Source: Hydractinia symbiolongicarpus (taxonomy: Eukaryota > Cnidaria > Hydrozoa > Anthoathecata > Hydractiniidae). From it: a stretch of DNA of 64,000 bases. A program made the translations under genes and the position numbers. The notes below the pieces were generated by a model. That model made no database searches. It saw only the letters and a program-made list of their open reading frames with translations, and was not told the origin of the DNA. The first letter of the stretch is position 1; every line of letters starts with the position of its first letter. Of the stretch, positions 38,998 to 46,990 are shown piece by piece. The DNA lies in NCBI RefSeq assembly GCF_029227915.1, contig NC_079882.1, positions 32,418,001-32,482,000 on the forward strand, written 5' to 3'.

Positions 38998-39972
38998 ACG
39001 ATTTTTTAAATTTTTTTTTCACCACTAAAACGCATGAGACTTGTAGTTTTCAAAAATGTTTTCATTTTTGATGAGACGCTGAATAAAAGAAGTTTAATAG
39101 CCGGCAAACGAAAACCCGCGATTTCCCGTAAATCCCGGGCTTGGCCCGTATAGTCAAAAGTATACAAAGAAAGTACCCAAGGAGTAAAGTCATTTCCCGA
39201 ACAATTTTTTAAATTACTTTTTCACCACTAAAACGCATGAGACTTGTAGTTTTCAAAAATGTTTTCATTTTTGATGAGACGCTGAATAAAAGCAGTTTAA
39301 TCGCCGGCAAACGAAATCCCGCGTTTTCCCGTAAATCCCGGCTTGGCCCGTATAGCCAAAAGTATACAAAGAAAGTACCCAGGGAGTAAACTCATTTCCC
39401 GAACGATTTTTTAAATTATTTTTTCACCACTAAAACGCATGAGACTTGTAGTTTTAAAAAATGTTTTCATTTTTGATGAGACGCTGAATAAAAGCAGTTT
39501 AATCGCCGGCAAACGACAACCTGCTATTTCCCTAAATCCCGGACTCGGCCCGTATAGTCAAAAGTATACAAAGAATGTACCCAGGGAGTAAACTCATTTT
39601 CAGAACGATTTTTTAAATTATTTTTTCACCACTAAAACGCATAAGACTTGTAGTTTTTAAAAATGTTTTCATTTTTGATGAGACGTTGAATAAAAGAAGT
39701 TTAATCGCCGGCAAACGAAAACATGCGATTTCCCGTAAATCCCGGGCTTGACCCGTATAGTCAAAAGTATACAAAGAAAGTACCCAGGGAGTAAACTCAT
39801 TTCCCGAACGATTTTTTAAATTTTTTTTTCACCACTAAAACGCATGAGACTTGTAGTTTTCAAAAATGTTTTCATTTTTGATGAGACGCTGAATAAAAGA
39901 AGTTTAATCGCCGGCAAACGAAAACCTGCTATTTCCCTAAATCCCGGACTCGGCCCGTATAGTCAAAAGTAT

Positions 39973-39975
39973 ACA
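39973..39975 (+). other. Left 3-bp target-site duplication (ACA)
   Basis: The uninterrupted satellite reads GTATACAAAGAAAG. The left flank of the LINE ends GTATACA and the right flank begins ACAAAGAAAG, so ACA is present twice. The offset comparison with the empty paralogue gives a net gain of 4,763 bp, equal to a 4,760-bp element plus 3 bp. The A-rich tail makes the exact 3' edge uncertain by 1-3 bases. Confidence 0.6.
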
Positions 39976-40060
39976 TACGTATTGATCTTTTCCACGGGCA
40001 ACGTGACGGAGCGGACGTGTTTTTAAAACTTAGTAAAACTTGTTGTTTAACTGTTGACAA
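39976..40060 (+). promoter_or_regulatory. LINE 5' UTR, possible internal promoter
   Basis: An 85-bp leader between the satellite junction and the first ATG. It is more GC-rich than the rest of the element and contains GGGCAACGTGACGGAGCGG and then GGACGTG (40,013-40,019). GGACGTG resembles the downstream promoter element used by some insect LINEs, but its distance from the element start (about +38) is longer than the usual +28 to +33, and no clear initiator is visible. The following ATG sits in a favourable context (GACAAATGG). Internal promoter function is inference. Confidence 0.4.
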
Positions 40061-40375
40061 ATGGAGGTTGAAAATATTGTTTTAAATTCTGTTAAAGAAA
40101 TACATAGAAGGAAAAAGAAAGCTGACTATGACAGCATAGTAACTAACACAAAAGACTTGCATCCTGAAATTATTGAGCAAACGCTAAAAGATTTATGTCA
40201 ACAGAATATATTAAACAAAACGGAGAGAAATGGTACAGAAAGTTATTTATTTGTGAAACAAGTAGAAGAGGAGAAAGAAAATAGCACAGACGAATCTTTT
40301 TCAGAGGAAAAGAAAGATGTTGTTGACGATTTAATCGAAGATAAAAAGTGGATATCTGTACGAGGAAGAAGTTAA
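40061..40375 (+). CDS. LINE ORF1, N-terminal part (winged-helix-like, truncated by frame break)
   Basis: An open frame of 104 codons from the first ATG of the element. Residues ~1-67 look like a small winged-helix fold. A helix near residues 5-17 with a basic RRKKK stretch is followed by a short helix (DYDSIV), a recognition-type helix (HPEIIEQTLKDLCQQNIL), and a wing-like turn ending SYLF. This suggests nucleic-acid binding, in line with ORF1 proteins coating LINE RNA, but the assignment is by pattern only. The rest is acidic and low-complexity (VEEEKENSTDESFSEEKKD). The frame ends at 40,373-40,375, while the next frame is already open from 40,335 and continues the ORF1 protein. I read this as ORF1 broken by a small indel, most simply one extra A in the AAAAA run at 40,343-40,347. 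A genuine short protein ending VRGRS cannot be excluded. Confidence 0.65.
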   Translation: MEVENIVLNSVKEIHRRKKKADYDSIVTNTKDLHPEIIEQTLKDLCQQNILNKTERNGTESYLFVKQVEEEKENSTDESFSEEKKDVVDDLIEDKKWISVRGRS

Positions 40376-41498
40376 AAATTTTGGCCAGTTTATTAAATTT
40401 AAAAGTTTGACAACACAGGTTTGCGATTTAAAAGAATTTATTTCGTATAAACTGAGCAAGATCGGGGACAACTCGTCAAATATATTAATTAAACAACTGA
40501 GGAGTGAAATAGATTTCCTTAAAGAAGAAATAAAGGATTACAAAAAATTGGTTAGCGAAATTTTAAACAGTAATCAACGTGATCATTCAGTTGAAACGTG
40601 TAAACATGTGGAACCGATTAAACAGCATAATCAATGGAACAACGTAATCAAAGGTCCCTCAAGGTTTTCTACAAATAAAGTTAATAGAAATGAAGAATTA
40701 CATCATAACAGATTTAACGACCTAAGAGTTGAAGTTAATGACGATTCTAATCAACAAAGTTGGGGTGATCAAGATTGTAATTTTACGAAGGAGAGTCAAA
40801 ATACGCACCACGTAGATGTTAACAACCATATTCGTTCGTCAAATATCTTTAAAAATAATGTAACACACAGACGAAGACCCAACCCTGTTATCAATCCGTT
40901 TCCCGAAAGAGATCAATTAGCTACGAATCTTGAGCATCAAAATGTACACCATTCTAAGAAGATACGGATAATGACCGATAGTATACCAAAAGGTATTCGA
41001 GTGAAAGAATTTAATGAGCAAATAAAAAATGGAAATGTGAGATTTAAGATATTCCCAGGAGCAAGTGTCGAAAACTTAAATTATTACGTACAACCAACAC
41101 TGGAACAAGAAAAACCTGATATTGTCGTTATCCATGTAGGAATCAACAATCTTTTATCAAGTCATCTAAATGCAGCGTCAGATAACAAAATTGCCGAACA
41201 AATCCTGGACATCGGAAAAAAATGTGTGCGTAACGGAGTAGAAAAAGTTTTTATCTCTGCCTTGGTTACGAGCAGATGTGTCGACTCTGATAGAATAAAC
41301 AGTATTAACAAACTATTAAGAGAAGGATCCGATCTACACGGTTATGGCTACATCAGACACAACAATATCAGAGAAGAACACCTATGGAAAGATGGCATAC
41401 ATTTACGAGAGAATGGTAAGATAATGTTAGCACGAAATTTTATAGCTTTTATAAATAATTTTTTAGATCAGCAGGGGTATTCAATAGGCTTGGACTAG
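40335..41498 (+). CDS. LINE ORF1, C-terminal part (coiled coil and SGNH/GDSL esterase domain)
   Basis: This frame is open from 40,335 with no ATG near its beginning; the first alternative start-like codon is TTG at 40,407. It is best read as the continuation of the upstream ORF1 piece. A short coiled-coil segment lies at about 40,485-40,575 (LIKQLRSEIDFLKEEIKDYK), followed by a polar, Asn/His-rich linker. An SGNH hydrolase domain then spans ~40,950-41,480. Block I is TDS with the candidate nucleophile Ser at 40,980-40,982. Block II is FPGAS with Gly at 41,058. Block III is HVGINN with Asn at 41,145. Block V is WKDGIHL with Asp at 41,391 and His at 41,400. All four catalytic positions are present, so the fold looks intact. 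Esterase-type ORF1 proteins are known in CR1/L2 LINEs; their substrate is not settled. The 3' end overlaps ORF2 by 40 nt. Confidence 0.8.
   Translation, partial: SKIKSGYLYEEEVKNFGQFIKFKSLTTQVCDLKEFISYKLSKIGDNSSNILIKQLRSEIDFLKEEIKDYKKLVSEILNSNQRDHSVETCKHVEPIKQHNQWNNVIKGPSRFSTNKVNRNEELHHNRFNDLRVEVNDDSNQQSWGDQDCNFTKESQNTHHVDVNNHIRSSNIFKNNVTHRRRPNPVINPFPERDQLATNLEHQNVHHSKKIRIMTDSIPKGIRVKEFNEQIKNGNVRFKIFPGASVENLNYYVQPTLEQEKPDIVVIHVGINNLLSSHLNAASDNKIAEQILDIGKKCVRNGVEKVFISALVTSRCVDSDRINSINKLLREGSDLHGYGYIRHNNIREEHLWKDGIHLRENGKIMLARNFIAFINNFLDQQGYSIGLD
41459..41465 (+). promoter_or_regulatory. Candidate -1 ribosomal frameshift heptamer (T TTT TTA)
   Basis: In the ORF1 frame the codons read AAT TTT TTA GAT, giving the X XXY YYZ heptamer T TTT TTA in exact phase. 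The -1 frame is closed by TAA at 41,456-41,458 and opens on the first base of the heptamer, and it then runs through ORF2. ORF1 terminates 31 nt further on (41,496-41,498). T TTT TTA is an established slippery sequence. I could not identify a convincing downstream stem; only a weak 5-bp pairing (ATCAG at 41,467 with CTGAT at 41,526) was seen. Confidence 0.5.
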
Positions 41499-44400
41499 TT
41501 TGCGATGATAATAAATCTAATATTCCTGATGAATGTGTTGGGAGTCAATATAGAAATGATCAAAATCCGACACATAATTCTCACCAAAGTTCTTTAGATG
41601 AAATACATAAATTACGAATTAAGTACCCTTCCAATCCTCTTTTAGGCTATTTAAACATTAATAGTCTCAGAAACAAAATAATTGATGCAAGAGAAATTCT
41701 GACAAAATTTTCACCTGATTATTTTGTATTTGCTGAAACGAAACTAGATGAGAGTTTTCCAAACGAACAATTCTATATTGATAACTATGAAATTAGAACT
41801 AGAAAAGATAGGAACAAAAATGGAGGAGGGTTAATTGAATATGTTAAGAAGGGAATAGCCTGTAGACAAGTTAATGATTTGGGTATAACAAATAATGAAA
41901 TCATTTGCTCAGAATTAACGATAAGAAATAAAAAATGGGCAGTTATCAGTATTTATAGACCACCTCATTATTCAAACTTAAACAACTTTTTTGAGGAATT
42001 AGAGATAGCTTTAAATAAAGCTCTATCTAAAGTCGAAAACAAAATAATTATGGGTGATATAAATATCGATTGCCATAACTCGAACGATTCTGGTTTCGAA
42101 ACCTTAAATAATTTCTGTGATATTTTTAGTCTTGAAAATCTTGTCAAAAACAAAACCTGTTTTGCTAGTCATAACGGAACAGCTATAGATGTCATTCTTA
42201 CAAATAGACCCAGATGTTTTCAACACACACTAACATGTGAAACAGGATTAAGTGATCATCATCAAATGGTAACAACATTTTTAAAATCTCATTTAGCACG
42301 CTTAGCATCCAAGAAAATTATTTACAGAAGTTACAAAAATTTTAATGAAGCCAACTTTTTACGTGATGTTGAGAACGCAAATTTTATTTGTAATAGTAAA
42401 GATCCTGAACTGAATTATGAAAACCTCATCAATGTTTTCACATCTATCATAGAAAAGCATGCCCCACAGAAGCAAAAAACTCTGCGTGGAAACGAGGCAC
42501 CATTTATGACAAAAGAGTTAAAAAAGGCAATATATACAAGGTCTAGGTTCAAAAATAAATACAATAAAAATCCTACTTCTGAAAACAAAATCACGTACAA
42601 GAAACAGAGAAACAAGTGTGTAAATTTACGCAAAAAGGCTATCAAAAACCATTTCAAAAGGGTAACAGAATCAGGTTTTATTTCCAAAAAAACGTTTTGG
42701 GAAACTGTTAAACCCTTGATATCAAATAAAAGTGGAATAAGCAAAGGAGATATAGCGATCGTTCAAAATGAAAGTTTAGTTACTGATAAAAAACAGCTAA
42801 CCGAACTTTTCAACGAATACTACATCAATATTTTAGAAAATTCTTGTGGCATGAAACCAAATCCTATAAAATATAAGAATGTAAATGATAAGTCAAAAAT
42901 GATTGAAGAAATTGTTGATAGTTTTGAAAATCATCCAAGTATCATTAAAATAAAGGAAATCAATGATTCTAACAACAATGAGAACTTCACATTCCAAGAA
43001 GTTGATGAAAATACAATTTCTAAACTGTTTAATGATTTAAACACCAAAATATCAACAGGTGAAGATACAATACCATCAAAGCTGACAAAATTAGCAAAAA
43101 GGCACCTAGTAACGCCACTAACAGATGCTATAAATAGTAGCATAGTTTCAAACAAATTTCCAAGCAAAGCTAAGCGAGCTGCTGTAACGCCATTGGATAA
43201 GGGAGGAAAAGATAAAACTAAAATATCAAACTACAGGCCTGTCAGTGTTTTAAATTTTTTTTCTAAATTTTACGAAAGGGTTATGAAAGAACAAATAACC
43301 GCTTATATGGAATCAAAATTGTCGTCCTTTCTCTCCGCCTATAGGAAATGCTATAGTACCCAACAAGTACTAATTCGCTTAATAGAGGAATGGAAGAGTA
43401 AACTTGATAAGAATTATGTGGTGGGTGCGATCTTGATGGATCTTTCAAAAGCTTTTGACTGTGTACCACATGACTTACTAATTGCGAAACTAGCTGCTTA
43501 TGGATTTGACAATAAGTCTCTTCAATTCATTCTATCTTATCTTACTGATAGAGAGCAAGCCACTCGAATAAATGGGATCTATAGTCTATTTCAAATTATC
43601 TTATCTGGTGTACCACAAGGTTCTATTTTGGGACCTATCATATTCAATATATTTATAAATGATTTGTTTCTTTTTATAGAAAAATATAAGCTACATAATT
43701 ACGCTGATGATAACACAATATCCAACTTCTCAAATTCTATTCCTAATTTGATAAATACTTTAGAAAACGAAGCTAAAACTGCCCTCTCCTGGTTAAAAGA
43801 GAATAAAATGATTGCAAACCCTGAAAAGTTTCACTCGATAATTCTGACAAAGAATAAAGCAGATAATTTAGGTCTAAAATTTAATATAGGAAATAAAACT
43901 ATTGAAAGTGAAAATAACGTGAAATTACTAGGTGTGACTATAGACAATAAATTAAATTTTGACAGACACGTTAGTGATTTGTGTCGCAAAGCATCAGCCC
44001 AACTAAATGCCTTATTTCGATTTAGAAGTTTCTTATCCTTTCAAGCAAAATATATTTTAGTTCAAAGTTTTATCAACGCAAATTTCAATTATTGTTCCCT
44101 TATATGGCATTTTTCTTCTTCTAAATCTTTATCTAAAGTCGAAATGATACAAAAACGAGCATTAAGATTTCTGTATAATGATACGGTAAGTACATACGAA
44201 AATTTACTTAAAAATTCCAGCAAGAGTCACATGAATGTAAATCGCTTACGGTCATTGTGTATAGAAATCTCTAAAACTATAAATAACAGCAGCCCTCTTT
44301 TTATGAAAGATATATTTTGTTTAAATGATAACGGTAGGACAGTCAGAGAACAAAATACAAATAATTTGGTAGTCTCAAGGAAAAGGACCGCGACTTTTGG

Positions 44401-44551
44401 AACTAATAGCTTATCAGCCCTGGGACCAAAGATTTGGAATAACCTACCATCACATTTGAAACGATGTGACAACCTTAAAGTTTTTAAAAGCATGATTAAA
44501 ATGTGGGACGGATCTAAATGTAACTGTGATGAATGTAAGGTCCCTTTATAG
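41459..44551 (+). CDS. LINE ORF2: AP endonuclease and reverse transcriptase
   Basis: An uninterrupted frame of 1,030 codons. The AP-like endonuclease occupies roughly residues 60-280. Its core motifs are LNINSLRNK (Asn at ~66-68), AETKLDES (Glu 93), YRPP, MGDINID (Asp 200, Asn 202) and SDHHQM (Asp 266, His 267). The reverse transcriptase lies at about residues 560-830, with NYRPVSV, LMDLSKAFD (Asp 661), GVPQGSILGP (PQG at 719-721) and the catalytic YADD at 748-751. The C-terminus has the NSLSALGPKIWNNLP segment and a terminal CNCDEC motif, as in CR1-type elements. There is no RNase H domain. No ATG occurs in frame upstream of the endonuclease core; the frame opens at 41,459 within ORF1, so translation by frameshift or reinitiation is implied. 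A reading from the TTG at 41,879 would lose half the endonuclease and is unlikely. The protein would nick target DNA and copy the LINE RNA in place. Confidence 0.9.
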   Translation, partial: FFRSAGVFNRLGLVCDDNKSNIPDECVGSQYRNDQNPTHNSHQSSLDEIHKLRIKYPSNPLLGYLNINSLRNKIIDAREILTKFSPDYFVFAETKLDESFPNEQFYIDNYEIRTRKDRNKNGGGLIEYVKKGIACRQVNDLGITNNEIICSELTIRNKKWAVISIYRPPHYSNLNNFFEELEIALNKALSKVENKIIMGDINIDCHNSNDSGFETLNNFCDIFSLENLVKNKTCFASHNGTAIDVILTNRPRCFQHTLTCETGLSDHHQMVTTFLKSHLARLASKKIIYRSYKNFNEANFLRDVENANFICNSKDPELNYENLINVFTSIIEKHAPQKQKTLRGNEAPFMTKELKKAIYTRSRFKNKYNKNPTSENKITYKKQRNKCVNLRKKAIKNHFKRVTESGFISKKTFWETVKPLISNKSGISKGDIAIVQNESLVTDKKQLTELFNEYYINILENSCGMKPNPIKYKNVNDKSKMIEEIVDSFENHPSIIKIKEINDSNNNENFTFQEVDENTISKLFNDLNTKISTGEDTIPSKLTKLAKRHLVTPLTDAINSSIVSNKFPSKAKRAAVTPLDKGGKDKTKISNYRPVSVLNFFSKFYERVMKEQITAYMESKLSSFLSAYRKCYSTQQVLIRLIEEWKSKLDKNYVVGAILMDLSKAFDCVPHDLLIAKLAAYGFDNKSLQFILSYLTDREQATRINGIYSLFQIILSGVPQGSILGPIIFNIFINDLFLFIEKYKLHNYADDNTISNFSNSIPNLINTLENEAKTALSWLKENKMIANPEKFHSIILTKNKADNLGLKFNIGNKTIESENNVKLLGVTIDNKLNFDRHVSDLCRKASAQLNALFRFRSFLSFQAKYILVQSFINANFNYCSLIWHFSSSKSLSKVEMIQKRALRFLYNDTVSTYENLLKNSSKSHMNVNRLRSLCIEISKTINNSSPLFMKDIFCLNDNGRTVREQNTNNLVVSRKRTATFGTNSLSALGPKIWNNLPSHLKRCDNLKVFKSMIKMWDGSKCNCDECKVPL

Positions 44552-44735
44552 AACTTTGTTGTTATTATTGTTTATATATATATAAAAAATGATTTCATTT
44601 AATTGTAAACATAAAAAATTTAGTCGATTTAGATTAGTTTTCTTAATTACTTTTTTTTTGGAAACTATTGTAAATATGTGAATAATCGACTTTAAATAAA
44701 TTGAAAAAAAAAGAAAAAAGAAAAAAAAGAAAACA
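44552..44735 (+). other. LINE 3' UTR with polyadenylation signal and A-rich tail
   Basis: An AT-rich 3' UTR containing a short TA run (44,571-44,584). It also contains an 8-bp inverted pair, AGTCGATT (44,622-44,629) and AATCGACT (44,684-44,691), which could form a hairpin near the RNA end. AATAAA lies at 44,695-44,700. The tail is A-runs of 9, 6, 8 and 4 separated by single Gs, then CAA, before the satellite resumes. LINE 3' hairpins can be recognised by the reverse transcriptase; that role here is inference. Confidence 0.7.
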
Positions 44736-44738
44736 ACA
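44736..44738 (+). other. Right 3-bp target-site duplication (ACA)
   Basis: This is the second copy of the ACA target sequence. It follows the A-rich tail and runs straight into the monomer sequence AAGAAAGTACCC. ACA also occurs just before it (44,733-44,735), so the boundary could slide by three bases. Confidence 0.55.
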
Positions 44739-45374
44739 AAGAAAGTACCCAGGGAGTAAACTCATTTCCAGAACGATTTTTTAAATTATTTTTTCACCAC
44801 TAAAACGCATAAGACTTGTAGTTTTTAAAAATGTTTTCATTTTTGATGAGACGCTGAATAAAAGAAGTTTAATAGCCGGCAAACGAAAACCCGCGATTTC
44901 CCGTAAATCCCGGGCTTGGCCCGTATAGTCAAAAGTATACAAAGAAAGTACCCAAGGAGTAAAGTCATTTCCCGAACAATTTTTTAAATTACTTTTTCAC
45001 CACTAAAACGCATGAGACTTGTAGTTTTCAAAAATGTTTTCATTTTTGATGAGACGCTGAATAAAAGCAGTTTAATCGCCGGCAAACGAAAACCTGCTAT
45101 TTCCCTAAATCCCGGACTCGGCCCGTATAGTCAAAAGTATACAAAGAAAGTACCCAGGGAGTAAACTCATTTCCAAAACGATTTTTTAAATTATTTTTTC
45201 ACCACTAAAACGCATAAGTCTTGTAGTTTTTAAAAATGTTTTCATTTTTGATGACACGCTGAATAAAAGAAGTTTAATCGCCGGCAAACGAAAACAAGCG
45301 ATTTCCCGTAAATCCCGGGCTTGGCCCGTATAGTCAAAAGTATACAAAGAAAGTACCCAGGGAGTAAACTCATT

Positions 45375-46990
45375 TCCCAAACGATTTTTTAAATTTTTTT
45401 TTCACCACTAAAACGCATGAGACTTGTAGTTTTCAAAAATGTTTTCATTTTTGATGAGACGCTAAATAAAAGAAGTTTAATAGCCGGCAAACGAAAACCC
45501 GCGATTTCCCGTAAATCCCGGGCTTGGCCCGTATAGTCAAAAGTATACAAAGAAAGTACCCAAGGAGTAAAGTCATTTCCCGAACAATTTTTTAAATTAC
45601 TTTTTCACCACTAAAACGCATGAGACTTGTAGTTTTCAAAAATGTTTTCATTTTTGATGAGACGCTGAATAAAAGCAGTTTAATCGCCGGCAAACGAAAT
45701 CCCGTGTTTTCCCGTAAATCCCGGCTTGGCCCGTATAGTCAAAAGTATACAAAGAAAGTACCCAGGGAGTAAACTCATTTCCCGAACGATTTTTTAAATT
45801 ATTTTTTCACCACTAAAACGCATTAGACTTGTAGTTTTCAAAAATGTTTTTATTTTTGATGAGACGCTGAATAAAAGCAGTTTAATCGCCGGCAAACGAA
45901 AACCTGCTATTTCCCTAAATCCCGGACTCGGCCCGTATAGTCAAAAGTATACAAAGAAAGTACCCAGGGAGTAAACTCATTTCCCGAACGATTTTTTAAA
46001 TTTTTTTTTCACCACTAAAACGCATGAGACTTGTAGTTTTCAAAAATGTTTTCATTTTTGATGAGACGCTGAATAAAAGCAGTTTAATCGCCGGCAAACG
46101 AAAACCTGCTATTTTCCTAAATCCCGGACTCGGCCCGTATAGCCAAAAGTATACAAAGAAAGTACCCAGGGAGTAAACTCATTTCCCAAACGATTTTTTA
46201 AATTTTTTTTTCACCACTAAAACGCATGAGACTTGTAGTTTTCAAAAATGTTTTCATTTTTGATGAGACGCTAAATAAAAGAAGTTTAATAGCCGGCAAA
46301 CGAAAACCCGCGATTTCCCGTAAATCCCGGGCTTGGCCCGTATAGTCAAAAGTATACAAAGAAAGTACCCAAGGAGTAAAGTCATTTCCCGAACAATTTT
46401 TTAAATTACTTTTTCACCACTAAAACGCATGAGACTTGTAGTTTTCAAAAATGTTTTCATTTTTGATGAGACGCTGAATAAAAGCAGTTTAATCGCCGGC
46501 AAACGAAATCCCGTGTTTTCCCGTAAATCCCGGCTTGGCCCGTATAGTCAAAAGTATACAAAGAAAGTACCCAGGGAGTAAACTCATTTCCCGAACGATT
46601 TTTTAAATTATTTTTTCACCACTAAAACGCATTAGACTTGTAGTTTTCAAAAATGTTTTTATTTTTGATGAGACGCTGAATAAAAGCAGTTTAATCGCCG
46701 GCAAACGAAAACCTGCTATTTCCCTAAATCCCGGACTCGGCCCGTATAGTCAAAAGTATACAAAGAAAGTACCCAGGGAGTAAACTCATTTCCCGAACGA
46801 TTTTTTAAATTTTTTTTTCACCACTAAAACGCATGAGACTTGTAGTTTTCAAAAATGTTTTCATTTTTGATGAGACGCTGAATAAAAGCAGTTTAATCGC
46901 CGGCAAACGAAAACCTGCTATTTTCCTAAATCCCGGACTCGGCCCGTATAGCCAAAAGTATACAAAGAAAGTACCCAGGGAGTAAACTCA
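45375..46990 (-). repeat. 4-monomer tandem duplication, 809-bp period
   Basis: The private variant GACGCTAAATAAAAG occurs at ~45,459 and ~46,268. Associated markers such as AAATCCCGTGTTTTCC, GCATTAGACTTG and TATTTTCCTAAATCC with TATAGCCAAAAG are in the same order, offset by 809 bp. Confidence 0.75.

Larger units (their letters stand above)
35711..39975 (-). repeat. Satellite array, reversed orientation, proximal part
   Basis: The same ~203-bp monomer as on the left, read on the - strand. Variants characteristic of this side, written in + coordinates, are TTTAATAGCCGGC, CCCAAGGAGTAAAGTC and CCGAACAATTTTTTAAATTAC. The unit at the right end is interrupted by the retrotransposon after GTATACA. 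No gene is present outside that element. Confidence 0.96.
39976..44735 (+). mobile_element. CR1/L2-like non-LTR retrotransposon (LINE), near full length
   Basis: A 4.76-kb element transcribed on the + strand, inserted inside a - oriented satellite unit. In order it carries a short 5' UTR, ORF1 (probable winged helix, coiled coil, SGNH hydrolase), ORF2 (AP-type endonuclease, reverse transcriptase, C-terminal Cys motif), a 3' UTR with AATAAA, and an A-rich tail broken by single G residues. No LTRs and no RNase H or integrase domain are visible, which fits the CR1/L2 group, where an esterase-type ORF1 is established. The satellite reads GTATACA before it and ACAAAGAAAG after it, so the target duplication is ACA (39,973-39,975 and 44,736-44,738). 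The element is probably young: ORF2 is fully open, and only ORF1 shows one frame break. Clade assignment is from motifs only. Confidence 0.93.

Noticed and set aside
39844-40026. 60-codon open frame running from satellite into the LINE
   Set aside because: It is a chance frame across the insertion junction: the first part is satellite and the last residues come from the LINE 5' UTR.
42415-42744. Open frames on the - strand inside the LINE (also 41,968, 42,931, 43,281 and 44,227)
   Set aside because: They are shadows of ORF2 with hydrophobic, low-information translations and no recognisable motif.
41879-44551. Starting ORF2 at the TTG codon at 41,879
   Set aside because: The frame is open upstream to 41,459, and that region encodes the first endonuclease motifs (LNINSLRNK, AETKLDES). 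A start at 41,879 would remove catalytic residues.
40061-44551. Retrovirus, LTR element or host gene
   Set aside because: No LTRs, protease, integrase or envelope are seen. The endonuclease is AP-type, the reverse transcriptase is LINE-type, and the 3' end is an A-rich tail with a short target duplication.
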